In this document: piece after piece, positions 34,418 through 44,500 of the stretch
How the letters are laid out: every line of letters begins with the position of its first letter
How positions within the stretch are numbered: position 1 is the stretch's first letter
NCBI RefSeq assembly: GCF_001262605.1
Contig: NZ_LGTC01000001.1
Location: forward strand, 2,865,001-2,929,000
DNA from: Pseudobacteroides cellulosolvens ATCC 35603 = DSM 2933
Lineage (GTDB): Bacteria; Bacillota; Clostridia; Acetivibrionales; DSM-2933
Length of the DNA: 64,000 nt
Direction of reading: 5' to 3'
Program-made: the position numbers and the translations under genes
The notes under the pieces: generated by a model
Told to the model about the DNA's origin: nothing
The model's input: the letters and a program-made list of their open reading frames with translations, nothing else
Database searches by the model: none

Positions 34418-37414
34418 CTAATCCTCTACAAAAACTATATATCCATCACCTGTTTCAGTTTTACCTTTTTTGTAAACTCTGAGATTATCATTAACTTGGA
34501 TCTGGGATGGGTTGATTTCTTTTTTATCCTTTATGATTACTGTGTTTTTAAGGAGGCTCAGTGTTATATCCTTGCTATCTGCCCAAACATGATTTGTCAT
34601 ATCGTATACCTTTGAATTTTTTATAACTATTCCTGTTGGTTCTGTAAGATATTTGCCGTCAGAGCCCGTACTTCCACCTGACAACTCAAACACACTGCCC
34701 TTCGCAAAAGCACCGTCCGGCCCATAAGGGGCTGTACTGACCAGAAGTGCATTTATATTGTCAGATACTACATACACACTTCTTCCCAAATATGTGTCAA
34801 CCCCATATCCGGTAAATTCTCTCTGTGGTATGAGACCTTCATCATCAAGTATTTTTGTATCATATGTAATCTTAAATGTTTTGGGCGTATTTACAAATTC
34901 CCAGTTCTGGCCTTTTAGCTGGGAAAAAGACTCAAGCTCAAAATTCTTATTATCAGCTAAAGCTTTTATCCTTCCCCTATATACTGTCAAGGCATTTGGG
35001 TCAATCCTGTCATTGAGCTGAATAACGCCTGCAAAATAATCTCCAGTGTCATTATCCCTGTTAGCCACTATATAAGCCGCATCATCTATCGTAATGCTGT
35101 TTCCGGTGACAAGCTTCCCATCCTTTACAATAATTGTTGATGGACCATAGTTCATGCTGTTACTGCTTTTATTGAGTTCAAACTGCCCTGCTGCTGTTTC
35201 TGTACGTGCAATTATGTCATCTGCAAGTGTTTCCAGACTGCCTTTATCTCTGAATGTAACCTGGACTGCTCTTTCCCCCCCGCCGTAGTCTCCTTCTGCC
35301 GCAATATAAGCTTCCTGGTTTCTTAGTATGTTGTTGACCATTTTATCATCAATGGCCTTATCCCCAGAATAGAGCTTATAATAATCACCCAAATTGATCT
35401 TGCTTATGCCTATATTCTGAGAACGCTCCCATTGGCCTTTCGACAGTCTTTCCATGTTTTGCAGCACTAAATCCTTCGTTGTCTCATTTAGCTGCACAAG
35501 GCTACCCTTGTATATATTCCTGATAATTTTTTGGCTGTCATTGATGGTAATTCCTTTAACAACTATATCCTTTTTGGTCTGATTCAATATAAGCTTTATC
35601 CTGTCTCCGTCTTTTAGTTGATCAACTCCGGCTACTGTGTTATTTACAACAACAGGTACAGCACCATCAACAGGCAGCACCTGCTGTGAACCATTGTCAT
35701 ACTCCACTAAAATGGCAGAAGGCTTTTGGGCTATTATCCTTGCATACCTTGAAATATAATTGTCAACACCGCTTATATCATAGACATTCATCTTTTCATC
35801 AAGCTTCATAAAAACCGAATCCCCAGGTTCTATATCATCAATACCAACCTTTTTGCTGTTCTTGTTCACATTAATATTATTTGGGTTTACATAGCTAAAT
35901 GTCCTTAATGCACTTGTACCCGACGGATTTGTACCCTGACCGTTCTCTCCGTATAGGGTTATATAGCCTAACTGGGGATTATTTTCCTCCACAATCCCTT
36001 TTACTATCCTTAAATCTCCATCTAGTGTAAGGTTTACACTTTTAATACCCGTCACCATATCATCCCTTAATGTCAGAATATATATGGAGTCCGGCTTAAC
36101 CGTTTCCATAGCAGCCGGTATACCTTCGTTATAAATTTTCACACTATTGCTGTACCTGTATGTGGAATCTACAAGTCCGCTGCTGCCATTTGCAATTGTT
36201 TTTTTGCCATCCTTACTCACATCAGGATATTCAAGGTCCATAAGCCTTGTTACGTTAATGGTTAGGTTTTGGGAATCTATGGAATTGACCTGTGCAGCCA
36301 TATATTTGGTATCATTTACACTGGAAATAACATTCACAAACCTGACAGATTTATCTTCCCCAATGATATATTCTACCCTGTCTCCAGATTCCAAAAGATC
36401 ACTTTTCCCAATTTTTCCATACTTATAAACTATAAAATCCTTCTCCGTCCCCGGCAAAGGCGTCCCAATCTGCTCATTTTTGTTCTTATCCACTGCATCG
36501 GTCAAAAACTGGGCATCCACCTTGTGAAGCTTGCCGTTAACATTTCTTATATTGAAGGTATTGGTTGTTATTCTTTCACCAAGGCTTGAATCAGTGGATT
36601 CTTTTATTCCTTCTATGGTCCCTAGTGTTTTATTTAGTTTCAAAATTGGAAGAATCAGCTTTTCCCCATTCTTAATTATCTGTGCAACCTGAGCCCTTGT
36701 AAGTGTACCTGTAGGGTCAAACCTTCCATTTCCGGTACCATTCATTATATTATTTTTTATCAGTCCTTCCAGATATGGAATCCTAATGGGGTCTGCTGCT
36801 GACCAGTCCATAAAGGAGTTGAAAATTTTATCCTGACCGTATACAGGTTCAATTTTCATCGTTTTTGCCAGCCAATCTCCAAATTCCTGTCTTTGGGCAT
36901 AGTTTGCCCTGTAAAAGCTGGTTCCAGGTATAAGTTTTGTAGGATCGGTATTGAAAGCATCTGTACGGTCCTGATTTGATATTAGGCCTTCATCTGCGGC
37001 CAGCTGCAAATAACCGTCAGCCCACATACTAATGGCGTTTTTCTTTTTATCTGCCGGCTGCCTTGCATTATCCAGTTCTTCAGCTGTCTTTTGTGCATCG
37101 CCTTCCCTGCCTGCCACCCTGTATGCAGCTGCTATTGCCTGCTCCTTAGTTACTGGCTGGTTAAGGCCGAAGTTTCTGTTACCATACCCTTTCATGATGC
37201 CAAGGGCCCCTGTTTCATAAATAGCCTCTTTAGCCCAGGTATTGGAGTTTTTTATGTCTATGTAATCAATATTATTGAGAACTGCAGATGCATTATCTAT
37301 ACCGGAAAAAATGGCTTCAGGTACTTCTTTCTCATCAGCTGCCACTGAAAAGACGCCTGAAGTAATGATTATTAGCAGTAATGATATTGCCCTGATCAAT
37401 TTTTTTTGTACCAT
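34418..37414 (-). CDS. Large S-layer homology protein, 998 aa
   Basis: Signal peptide (AISLLLIIITSGVFSVAA), then N-terminal SLH repeats: WAKEAIYETGALGIMKGYGN at about 58-100, MWADGYLQLAADEGLISN at about 130-150, and the third with YLEGLIKNNIMNGTGNGRFD at about 215-250. The remaining 740 residues carry repeated beta-type units of unknown family with short LxxGDRVEYIIGEDKSV-like and DRIKLILNQTKKDIVVKGI patterns. It is probably a wall-bound structural surface protein. It lies 39 bases upstream of the smaller SLH gene. Confidence 0.85.
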   Translation of the reverse strand: MVQKKLIRAISLLLIIITSGVFSVAADEKEVPEAIFSGIDNASAVLNNIDYIDIKNSNTWAKEAIYETGALGIMKGYGNRNFGLNQPVTKEQAIAAAYRVAGREGDAQKTAEELDNARQPADKKKNAISMWADGYLQLAADEGLISNQDRTDAFNTDPTKLIPGTSFYRANYAQRQEFGDWLAKTMKIEPVYGQDKIFNSFMDWSAADPIRIPYLEGLIKNNIMNGTGNGRFDPTGTLTRAQVAQIIKNGEKLILPILKLNKTLGTIEGIKESTDSSLGERITTNTFNIRNVNGKLHKVDAQFLTDAVDKNKNEQIGTPLPGTEKDFIVYKYGKIGKSDLLESGDRVEYIIGEDKSVRFVNVISSVNDTKYMAAQVNSIDSQNLTINVTRLMDLEYPDVSKDGKKTIANGSSGLVDSTYRYSNSVKIYNEGIPAAMETVKPDSIYILTLRDDMVTGIKSVNLTLDGDLRIVKGIVEENNPQLGYITLYGENGQGTNPSGTSALRTFSYVNPNNINVNKNSKKVGIDDIEPGDSVFMKLDEKMNVYDISGVDNYISRYARIIAQKPSAILVEYDNGSQQVLPVDGAVPVVVNNTVAGVDQLKDGDRIKLILNQTKKDIVVKGITINDSQKIIRNIYKGSLVQLNETTKDLVLQNMERLSKGQWERSQNIGISKINLGDYYKLYSGDKAIDDKMVNNILRNQEAYIAAEGDYGGGERAVQVTFRDKGSLETLADDIIARTETAAGQFELNKSSNSMNYGPSTIIVKDGKLVTGNSITIDDAAYIVANRDNDTGDYFAGVIQLNDRIDPNALTVYRGRIKALADNKNFELESFSQLKGQNWEFVNTPKTFKITYDTKILDDEGLIPQREFTGYGVDTYLGRSVYVVSDNINALLVSTAPYGPDGAFAKGSVFELSGGSTGSDGKYLTEPTGIVIKNSKVYDMTNHVWADSKDITLSLLKNTVIIKDKKEINPSQIQVNDNLRVYKKGKTETGDGYIVFVED

Positions 37415-37623
37415 GCTTATTACCTTCCTCTGTGGAATTTCATTATCACAATAATAATATCGGATGATTTAGCCAATTATTTTATTGTTCAAAGATTTTT
37501 ATTAACTGTATAACTCTTCAAATTTAACGCAATTAATCATGCCTTAATGCATATTAATGTTTGATTAAACAAAAGATAACAAAAAAGAAAGGTGAAGTAA
37601 TTTTAAAATCAAGGAGGCCCACA

Positions 37624-39756
37624 ATGTTAGATAAAGACGTCAAAGATTCTTATAACAGGAGTGCAGGTACAATGCGTGGAGATCAAACCACTTTCGGTAC
37701 CAAGCTCACCAATGAGGATTCAAACGATCCCAATACACACACAGACATTCATAACAGGATCAACATTGACTACAACGGTATTACAAAATCTCCTTCAATG
37801 GAAGAAGTCCACAACTGGCAAAGGGAGCATATCAAAACAAACGACCAGTCAAAAGAAGGCTACCCGATGAATGTTATAATAGATCCTGCAATGCGGGAAA
37901 TGTATCAGGTAGTACATGATTCCGGACTGACAAATGTATTTGACAGGTTCAGCCAGCAGCAGCCCATACAATGCAAATTTTGCATAGAGGGTTTATCCTG
38001 CCAGCTATGTGCCAACGGTCCCTGCCGTATATCCGACAAGGTTCCGAGAGGTACCTGCGGAGTTGATGCTCATACAATGGTTGCAAGAAATTTTGTATAC
38101 AGGCATGTCACCATAGGAACATCTGCAAACATATTCCACTGCCATCAGGCAGCCCGCACCTTGAAGGCTGCAGGAGAACACCCTGAAAGCGGTCTTAAAA
38201 TAAGGGACCCTGAAAAACTGAAAAAATACGCAGACATGGCAGGCCTTAATGCAAATCAACCTATAGAAAAGCTTGCAGTAGAATTTGCCCAATGGGTGAT
38301 AAATGATATCCACTCACCTTACCACATACATTCTAAGGCTGTTGAGGCCTTTGCTCCAACAAGACGCAAGGATTTATGGAGGAAACTGGGCTTATTCCCC
38401 GGCGGCGGCTACAGTGAAGTTGCTTACGCTCAGACTCGCTGTATGACCAACTTTACCTCCGAGCCTACAGAATTTCTTATGGACAGCGTAAGACTCGGAG
38501 TTGCAAATGAATACCAAGGACTCTTCCTTCTTGACATAATTCAGGAAATACTTATGGGTACTCAGGAAATTGTTAAGAAACAACAGAATATGGGACTCTT
38601 GAAGGAAAATATGATCAACGTAGTTACCAATGGACATATGCCTCTATTAGCCCATGTAGCAATTGACCTGGCTTCAACTGATGAATGCCAGCAAAGAGCC
38701 AAGTCTATAGGTGCAGACGGAATTCAGATACTGGGTCATGTATGTGAAGGCCAGCAGCTTATAAACTATGAAGGCATGCATAACCAAAAGGGCTATGGCG
38801 GACAGGAAGGCGAGTGGCTGTCCCAGGAATATCTATTGGCAACAGGTGCAGTTGATTTGTTCATGTTTGATTACAATTGTACAGTTCCAACAATGCCCCT
38901 CTACGCAAAGCGATTCGGAACCAAACTTCTAAGCACCCATCCGGTTATACAACTGCAGGGAACAGAAACACTGGACTTCATACCTGAAAAAATGAAGGAG
39001 CAGGCCGAAAAAGCGTTGGACATGGCCTTTGAAGCTTTCAAGAAAAGAAAGTCCGAAAATAGGAAAGTATACATTCCACCGCATAAATCCGACTGCATGG
39101 TTGGTTTTAGTACAGAATCCGTTAAAAAAGCACTTGGCGGAAGCTTTAAGCCATTGATTGACCAGATTGCAAACGGTAACATACGGGGTATTGCAACTAT
39201 TGTAGGCTGTACTACAGCAAGATACGGCCAGGGCGGAAGCAATATTTTCAAAATTACAAAAGGCCTTATCGAAAACAACATTCTTGTACTGTCCGGAGGA
39301 TGTACATCCTCTGTTATGGAGTACACAGGCCTGACAAATCCAAATGCTGCAGATGAATGCGGTGAAGGATTAAAGGCTGTTTGTAAACAACTTGGAATTC
39401 CACCTGTACTTTCCTATGGGGCTTGTGTAGATATAGGAAAAATGACCCATACTGCAAAAGAATTGGCTGATGCCCTTAATGTAGACACAAATAAACTTCC
39501 ATTGGTTATAGGTGCACCTGAATACCTTGAGCAAAAGGCTGTTGCAGATGCCTGTACAGCAGTAGCTTTAGGTTGGCTGGTACACATAGCACCTGTTCCA
39601 TCAATTACAGGAAGTGATGTTGTGGTAAAAACTCTCACAGAGACTACCGAAAGCCTTGGCCTCGGCAAGGTTGTTGTAGAATTGGATGCAGAAAAAACCA
39701 TTAAAATATATGTTGACCATATTGAGAAAAAGCGAAAGGAATTAGGCTTAAATTAA
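37624..39756 (+). CDS. Ni-CO dehydrogenase-like protein, divergent CooS
   Basis: 710 residues from the ATG at 37624, preceded by AGGAGG; an upstream frame extension to 37561 lacks an SD. Cluster-binding motifs: QCKFCIEGLSCQLCANGPC and RGTCGVD (D and B clusters); HGH-type site TNGHMPLLAHV; and C-cluster cysteines in LGHVCEGQQL, DYNCTVP, VGCTTARYG, SGGCTSSV and GACVDIG. The catalytic Lys region EQKAV is present. Compared from memory with Carboxydothermus CODH-II, the proton-relay histidines (HxxHxxHxxH) read NIFHCHQAAR, so most are lost, and the second D-cluster Cys is Ser. There is no CooF, CooC or acetyl-CoA synthase gene nearby. CO oxidation is possible but not assured. Confidence 0.85.
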   Translation: MLDKDVKDSYNRSAGTMRGDQTTFGTKLTNEDSNDPNTHTDIHNRINIDYNGITKSPSMEEVHNWQREHIKTNDQSKEGYPMNVIIDPAMREMYQVVHDSGLTNVFDRFSQQQPIQCKFCIEGLSCQLCANGPCRISDKVPRGTCGVDAHTMVARNFVYRHVTIGTSANIFHCHQAARTLKAAGEHPESGLKIRDPEKLKKYADMAGLNANQPIEKLAVEFAQWVINDIHSPYHIHSKAVEAFAPTRRKDLWRKLGLFPGGGYSEVAYAQTRCMTNFTSEPTEFLMDSVRLGVANEYQGLFLLDIIQEILMGTQEIVKKQQNMGLLKENMINVVTNGHMPLLAHVAIDLASTDECQQRAKSIGADGIQILGHVCEGQQLINYEGMHNQKGYGGQEGEWLSQEYLLATGAVDLFMFDYNCTVPTMPLYAKRFGTKLLSTHPVIQLQGTETLDFIPEKMKEQAEKALDMAFEAFKKRKSENRKVYIPPHKSDCMVGFSTESVKKALGGSFKPLIDQIANGNIRGIATIVGCTTARYGQGGSNIFKITKGLIENNILVLSGGCTSSVMEYTGLTNPNAADECGEGLKAVCKQLGIPPVLSYGACVDIGKMTHTAKELADALNVDTNKLPLVIGAPEYLEQKAVADACTAVALGWLVHIAPVPSITGSDVVVKTLTETTESLGLGKVVVELDAEKTIKIYVDHIEKKRKELGLN

Positions 39757-39778
39757 ACCAGGATTTGGACCTATAAAA

Positions 39779-39820
39779 CCCGAGAGCCAAATTACATCAA
39801 AAAAGTCTTTTGGCTCCCGG
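39779..39820 (+). terminator. Possible terminator after cooS-like gene
   Basis: CCGAGAGCCAAA pairs with TTTGGCTCCCGG (one mismatch) around an 18-base loop. There is no good T run after it, so it may be a weak or bidirectional terminator. Confidence 0.5.
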
Positions 39821-39912
39821 CCTCATTAACCGCATTCTCTGCTTGTTTTCCTAAAGTCATGGCCTCTAAAGCTTAAAATGATCCTTTATGAAAAACTTTA
39901 TCCATATTTTTA

Positions 39913-41700
39913 TCACTTATAGTCATCCGAACTCATGTTAAAATGTCTGGCAATTATTATAACATCCGACATGTTTATAGAGTAATCCATATTAAAATCA
40001 CAATCGGAATTATACTTCCCATCGCCGCTGACACTGCCAAAAACTTTGGCAATTTCTATAATATCAGACATGTTTATAACATTATCCTGCACCCCTTTTG
40101 TTCCAACATCACCGGCACACATGTCTAATGGTGACTCTTTTGTGCCTAATTTTACATTATTATTTACAAGAACACTTTTTATCTGCCTTGTAAGGTATCC
40201 GGGTTTAGTTAATGTCAATGTATAAGGTGTATCACTTGCAGGCACTCCTGAAACTTCATAATATCCATTAGCATCAGTGGTTGTTTTAATGCCGTTATAT
40301 GATAATTCAATCTTAAAACCTGATAAAACTCTTGCTTCCGAATCCTTGGTAAAGTTAAAATCAGGCCTGACATATCCACTTATTTTATATGATGGTTTAT
40401 CAGTTGGTATTACAGTGGGAGTCGGCTTAGGATCTTTTTTTGAAAAGCTGTTATATATTACCGAAACAAGAGACTTCTCTTCAGATGGATGGTCCCCGCA
40501 GATCTCCCAGAACATTATGCCTCCCAAATTGTTTTTCTTGGCATATTCACATTTATTTTTTAATGAAACTTCATCTTCATATGTATAAAATACTTTAGTT
40601 GATGGATTCCATAGATACGGCACCTGGGAGTTATTGTCCCAGTACTTTGTAAAACCCGAACCGGGAGCTTCCAAAACATCCTTTATGTAGTAATATGGAT
40701 TGGTCCCACCTGGACTGCTGCTTTCATTCCAAATTCCCACAGGTGAGCCATTGGCATTTCCAAATAATCCATTGGAACCTCCATTTACATCCTTCCACCC
40801 GGTTGAATAGAAAGGCACACCCATATTCAGCTTTTGGGCTGGAACACCAAGCTTTATATACTCACTTACTGTCCAGTTGGTATTGTTTTTTTGCTTTGCT
40901 GCATCATATGAAGGATCATCAGGATTTTCATAAAGGGGTGAAAGATGGTTGGTCATATTGCTCCAGCTACCGTTATAATCGTATGTCATCAGGTTAATAA
41001 AATCCAAATATTGATGGTATTTATCTGGCTCGGTATTTGCTATGGCAGTACTACCTGCTGGAGCAGCAATGGTAAGCAAATATTTTTTTCCATCCTTTAT
41101 CCCCGCCTCATCAAGCTTTGTACGCAGTCCTTTCAAAAGAAGGGTAAAATTCTGTTTATCTTCAGGTCGGCATTTATTTCCTGCCAATCCACCTGCAACA
41201 GGAAATTCCCAATCAATATCCACTCCGTCAAACTGGTATTTCCTTATGAATTCCACGCAGCTGTCGGAAAATACCTGCCTTGATGAATCGGTTAACGCCA
41301 CATCGGAAAAGTACATGGATTGGGTCCATCCGCCCACCGAAATAAGAGTTTTAACCTTTGGATAAAGCTTCTTATATTTTATCAACTGGCCCAGATTCCC
41401 TTTTAAAGGAGTATCCCATTTGTCATCTCCAAATGGCTTGTCAATTGCGGCCCAAGGGTCACATAACGCTATTTTGCCATTCTCAATTTTAGCAAATGCA
41501 TAATTAATATGAGTCAGCTTGTCCCATGGCATATCCGATACTTCGTAGAAGTTGTGACCTTCATATATACCCCATTCGGTAAAATAAGCAACAATGTTTT
41601 TTGGCCCCTCATCCTCTGCCATAACAATAGAAGTATTCAACATAACCATACTTACTATGATGCATAAAGCCTTGAGCAGTTTTCCATGCAGTATATTCAT
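39913..41700 (-). CDS. GH18 chitinase with X module and type II-like dockerin
   Basis: 595 residues. A signal peptide (LCIIVSMVMLNTSIVMA) is followed by a GH18 TIM barrel to about 425; the DxxDxDxE motif is FDGVDIDWEFP, with NLMTYDYNG and GIMFWEICGDHP further on. A PTPTVIPTDKP linker leads to an X module (YKISGYVRPDFNF to about 535), then a dockerin with two calcium loops, DNVINMSDIIEIAKVFG and DFNMDYSINMSDVIIIARHF. It resembles the X-dockerin (type II) of the CipA scaffoldin. It cleaves chitin or related GlcNAc polymers and attaches to a cellulosome through the dockerin. Start: the second of two ATGs, seven bases after GGGGG. Confidence 0.92.
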   Translation of the reverse strand: MNILHGKLLKALCIIVSMVMLNTSIVMAEDEGPKNIVAYFTEWGIYEGHNFYEVSDMPWDKLTHINYAFAKIENGKIALCDPWAAIDKPFGDDKWDTPLKGNLGQLIKYKKLYPKVKTLISVGGWTQSMYFSDVALTDSSRQVFSDSCVEFIRKYQFDGVDIDWEFPVAGGLAGNKCRPEDKQNFTLLLKGLRTKLDEAGIKDGKKYLLTIAAPAGSTAIANTEPDKYHQYLDFINLMTYDYNGSWSNMTNHLSPLYENPDDPSYDAAKQKNNTNWTVSEYIKLGVPAQKLNMGVPFYSTGWKDVNGGSNGLFGNANGSPVGIWNESSSPGGTNPYYYIKDVLEAPGSGFTKYWDNNSQVPYLWNPSTKVFYTYEDEVSLKNKCEYAKKNNLGGIMFWEICGDHPSEEKSLVSVIYNSFSKKDPKPTPTVIPTDKPSYKISGYVRPDFNFTKDSEARVLSGFKIELSYNGIKTTTDANGYYEVSGVPASDTPYTLTLTKPGYLTRQIKSVLVNNNVKLGTKESPLDMCAGDVGTKGVQDNVINMSDIIEIAKVFGSVSGDGKYNSDCDFNMDYSINMSDVIIIARHFNMSSDDYK

Positions 41701-41912
41701 CATGATACCCCCTAAAATGATATTGTGTTAAATGCATATATTTCCATTATACCATTTTAGAACATTAAGTTTAACAATGATTTTGCCGCCTGGCTGCGAT
41801 ATGTTATGATAAAGCATATGGAACAATTTTCACCTGTCATCCGAAAGCATTATAAGACAGGAAAATAATACAGAAAAGCTTTAATATGTATATATACGAG
41901 AGGAGAAGTTTT

Positions 41913-42767
41913 ATGGATTGGCTTGGTGCAATGAACAAAGCAGTAGAATACATTGAGGACAACATAAATGACAAGCTGGATATCGAGAAGGTATCTAAAA
42001 TAGCCTTATCATCCCCATTTCACTTTCAACGGATGTATCATATAATGACTGGTGTCACTATAGCCGAATATATACGCAGGCGCAGGCTGACACTAGCTGC
42101 ACAGGATATTATATCCGGAGAAAAGATCATTGATGTTGCTTTCAAGTATGGATACGAAACTCCCGAAGCTTTTACTAAAGCTTTTGGCAAACTGCATGGA
42201 ATAAGTCCTTCTGCTGCAAAAGAACCTGGTGCAAAGCTCAAAGCATATCCACGATTATCCTTTCAGATTTCAATAAAAGGAGATAAAAAAATGGATTATA
42301 CGATTATTGAAAAAGAAAGCTTTTCTGTAATGGGCAAAAAAACTAAAATCACCATGGTAGACGGCCAAAACTTCAGCCTGGTACCTAAATTCTGGGACGA
42401 ATGCATGAAGGATGGCACATATCAATGGGCATGTTCAAACGCGGGCAAACTTGGTATTATGGGGATTTGTCTCGATTTTGTTAAAGACACTGAAGAATTC
42501 TATTACATGATAGGGGTCGAAAACAATTGCGAAGAACTTCCTAAGGGTTATGTATCAGCTACTATCCCTAAAGCTACATGGGCTGTATTTGAAGCGGTAG
42601 GTCCTCTGCCTGAAGCTGCACAGGATGTTACCAGAAAGATTTTTGCCGAATGGTTTCCATCTACAGGATATCAGCATGATTGTGCACCCGAGCTTGAGGT
42701 TTACCCTGAAGGAGATTATAATTCTCCCGATTATAGGTGTGAGATATGGATTCCTATTAAAAAGTAA
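41913..42767 (+). CDS. AraC-family regulator with GyrI-like effector domain
   Basis: 284 residues from the ATG at 41913 (AGGAG before it). Residues 1-105 form an AraC/XylS helix-turn-helix pair: LDIEKVSKIALSSPFHFQRM and IIDVAFKYGYETPEAFTKAF. The rest is a GyrI/Rob-type effector-binding fold ending in YNSPDYRCEIWIPIKK. Such proteins sense cationic or hydrophobic ligands and often regulate multidrug exporters; the three-gene ABC-2 system lies convergent just downstream and is a possible target, by inference. Confidence 0.92.
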   Translation: MDWLGAMNKAVEYIEDNINDKLDIEKVSKIALSSPFHFQRMYHIMTGVTIAEYIRRRRLTLAAQDIISGEKIIDVAFKYGYETPEAFTKAFGKLHGISPSAAKEPGAKLKAYPRLSFQISIKGDKKMDYTIIEKESFSVMGKKTKITMVDGQNFSLVPKFWDECMKDGTYQWACSNAGKLGIMGICLDFVKDTEEFYYMIGVENNCEELPKGYVSATIPKATWAVFEAVGPLPEAAQDVTRKIFAEWFPSTGYQHDCAPELEVYPEGDYNSPDYRCEIWIPIKK

Positions 42768-42820
42768 TTGCAAAACAAATTTACATGAAATTTTTACCAC
42801 CTTGACATTGTCCTGAAAAT

Positions 42821-42874
42821 TATGGTGTCTATATCACTTTATATAACAACGTTTAAAAAGACACCATATTTTTT
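42821..42874 (+). terminator. Terminator after the AraC-type gene
   Basis: TATGGTGTCT and AGACACCATA pair (ten bp) around a 28-base loop, followed by TTTTTT. Confidence 0.8.
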
Positions 42875-42901
42875 ATATGGAAGTAATTCTTTAATCATTC
42901 C

Positions 42902-43699
42902 TTAAGACCCAGTGCCGGAATACCTGTTAAGGCCAATCCTCCAGATGTTATATGCTATAATAAATAAACCTATCCCTATAAATGGCGTAGCAAAAACACC
43001 CATATCGACACTATCCGGCTTCAAAAAGAACCTTGACGGATAATAACCTATAAAAGCTACTGGAATGATACAGGTAAATATAAACCTGAAGAACCCGTTG
43101 AATATGGTAATGGGATATCTTGCATACTCACTCAACTTGAAAATAAGCACCAGAACTGAAACAGATTCTATAACCCAAAAAGAAACGGAAGCCGCCATCA
43201 ACGCAAGTGATATCATTATAAGTGCCGAGCCGAATATAAATACTACAAACATGATTATGTTAAGCGGAGTCCAGTGCAAGCCAAGCTTGACTGATGAATA
43301 AATAAGCATTGTAAGTGCAAGAACAAGCTGCCCCAAGCCCTTTATGTCAAACACCTCTGAGACATAATAAAACAACGTGTTGATGGGCTTAAAATAATAT
43401 TTAATAAAATTACCGTTTCTTAAGGATATCCTTATGACCCAAAGGTTGTCAAAAAACAGTTGCATGGGTGTTACGGCAAGGAGTGCAAAAGAATATAAAA
43501 ATATCAATTCATTAAGATTCCATCCCTCAATATTATTTATGGAATAAAAAAGTACCCAGTATGTAAATAAGCCCGTTATATTAAGCAGAAGCATTGCAAA
43601 CGTACTTATATAAAAATCACTTCGGAACTGCATTCTGGCTTTTATGTACTGGGATATCATCTTTATGTAAAGCCTTGAATAAAACTTTAAACGCTTCAT
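42902..43699 (-). CDS. ABC-2 type permease subunit (COG3694-like)
   Basis: 265 residues with six predicted membrane helices, such as TFAMLLLNITGLFTYWVL and LNIIMFVVFIFGSALIMIS. It is the third gene of an operon with a second permease and an ATPase, the standard COG4586-COG4587-COG3694 arrangement. The two permeases form a heterodimeric channel. The substrate is unknown; close relatives are linked to drug or lipid export. It starts six bases after the upstream gene ends. Confidence 0.87.
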   Translation of the reverse strand: MKRLKFYSRLYIKMISQYIKARMQFRSDFYISTFAMLLLNITGLFTYWVLFYSINNIEGWNLNELIFLYSFALLAVTPMQLFFDNLWVIRISLRNGNFIKYYFKPINTLFYYVSEVFDIKGLGQLVLALTMLIYSSVKLGLHWTPLNIIMFVVFIFGSALIMISLALMAASVSFWVIESVSVLVLIFKLSEYARYPITIFNGFFRFIFTCIIPVAFIGYYPSRFFLKPDSVDMGVFATPFIGIGLFIIAYNIWRIGLNRYSGTGS

Positions 43700-43705
43700 T
43701 CCACA

Positions 43706-44500
43706 TTAACCTCCATTAACTGTGATAACCTTAACAGCTTTGCGATAGAAAAGCCTGTTTATGGCAAAAAGTAAGAGTATCCAAAAAATCTGCACCAGAA
43801 AATTATTAATGTAATCACTTATACCAGACTTATTGGATATCAGTGTATTTAAAGGTATATTATAAATCGCCTGGAAAGGCAGAAAATTAACTATAGTCTT
43901 TAAAGTTTCCGGGAAAAAGCTTATTGGAATAACGGCACCGGACAGAAGCATAACTATGGAGTCCTTGGCAGAGCTCATTCCCCAGGTAGACTCATTGTAA
44001 AAACATATAAGCCCTACAAGGAAGTCAATGTTGAACATTATCAGGTATGAAAGTATTATGGAAACCGGAAAAATCAAAAGGTTTAACCCAACAGGCATAT
44101 CCGGTTTAAACACAAACAGAATTACCAAAACAGTAGGAACTGTTATTGTGACAAACTTTAAAAGCACATACCCAAGACATTCAAAGAGCTTATACATCAT
44201 GAGGTCTATGGGCTTTATAAAATGCATGACAATAGAACCTTCTATAACTTCCCTTGACATTCCCCATTCCACAAATGTAGTAAACAGCGAAAATATGGTG
44301 GAAGCCAGGGCTAAATAAACAAATACCTGGTTGAAGGTCATTCCATTCAGGCTTTTTGCACCCGAGCCATATATTGAACTCCACAAAAAGTATATGATAG
44401 TTATGTAAACCATGTTGCTTACTATAGAAAATAAAAAGTTAAATCTAAATACCGTGATAGTAAGAAAAACTTTTCTTGTTACTACAAAATATTTTTTCAT
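43706..44500 (-). CDS. ABC-2 type permease subunit (COG4587-like)
   Basis: 264 residues, six predicted membrane helices; segments FNFLFSIVSNMVYITIIYF and VEWGMSREVIEGSIVMHFIK, the latter near the coupling helix, are typical. GAGGGTGG precedes the ATG, and the start codon overlaps the ATPase stop (ATGA), giving translational coupling. It pairs with the neighbouring permease. Confidence 0.87.
   Translation of the reverse strand: MKKYFVVTRKVFLTITVFRFNFLFSIVSNMVYITIIYFLWSSIYGSGAKSLNGMTFNQVFVYLALASTIFSLFTTFVEWGMSREVIEGSIVMHFIKPIDLMMYKLFECLGYVLLKFVTITVPTVLVILFVFKPDMPVGLNLLIFPVSIILSYLIMFNIDFLVGLICFYNESTWGMSSAKDSIVMLLSGAVIPISFFPETLKTIVNFLPFQAIYNIPLNTLISNKSGISDYINNFLVQIFWILLLFAINRLFYRKAVKVITVNGG

Noticed and set aside
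38901..39326. Minus-strand 141-codon ORF inside the CODH-like gene
   Set aside because: A shadow of the well-supported plus-strand gene; no SD.
40945..41365. Plus-strand ORFs inside the GH18 gene
   Set aside because: Overlap the clear GH18 frame and have low-complexity content without known motifs.
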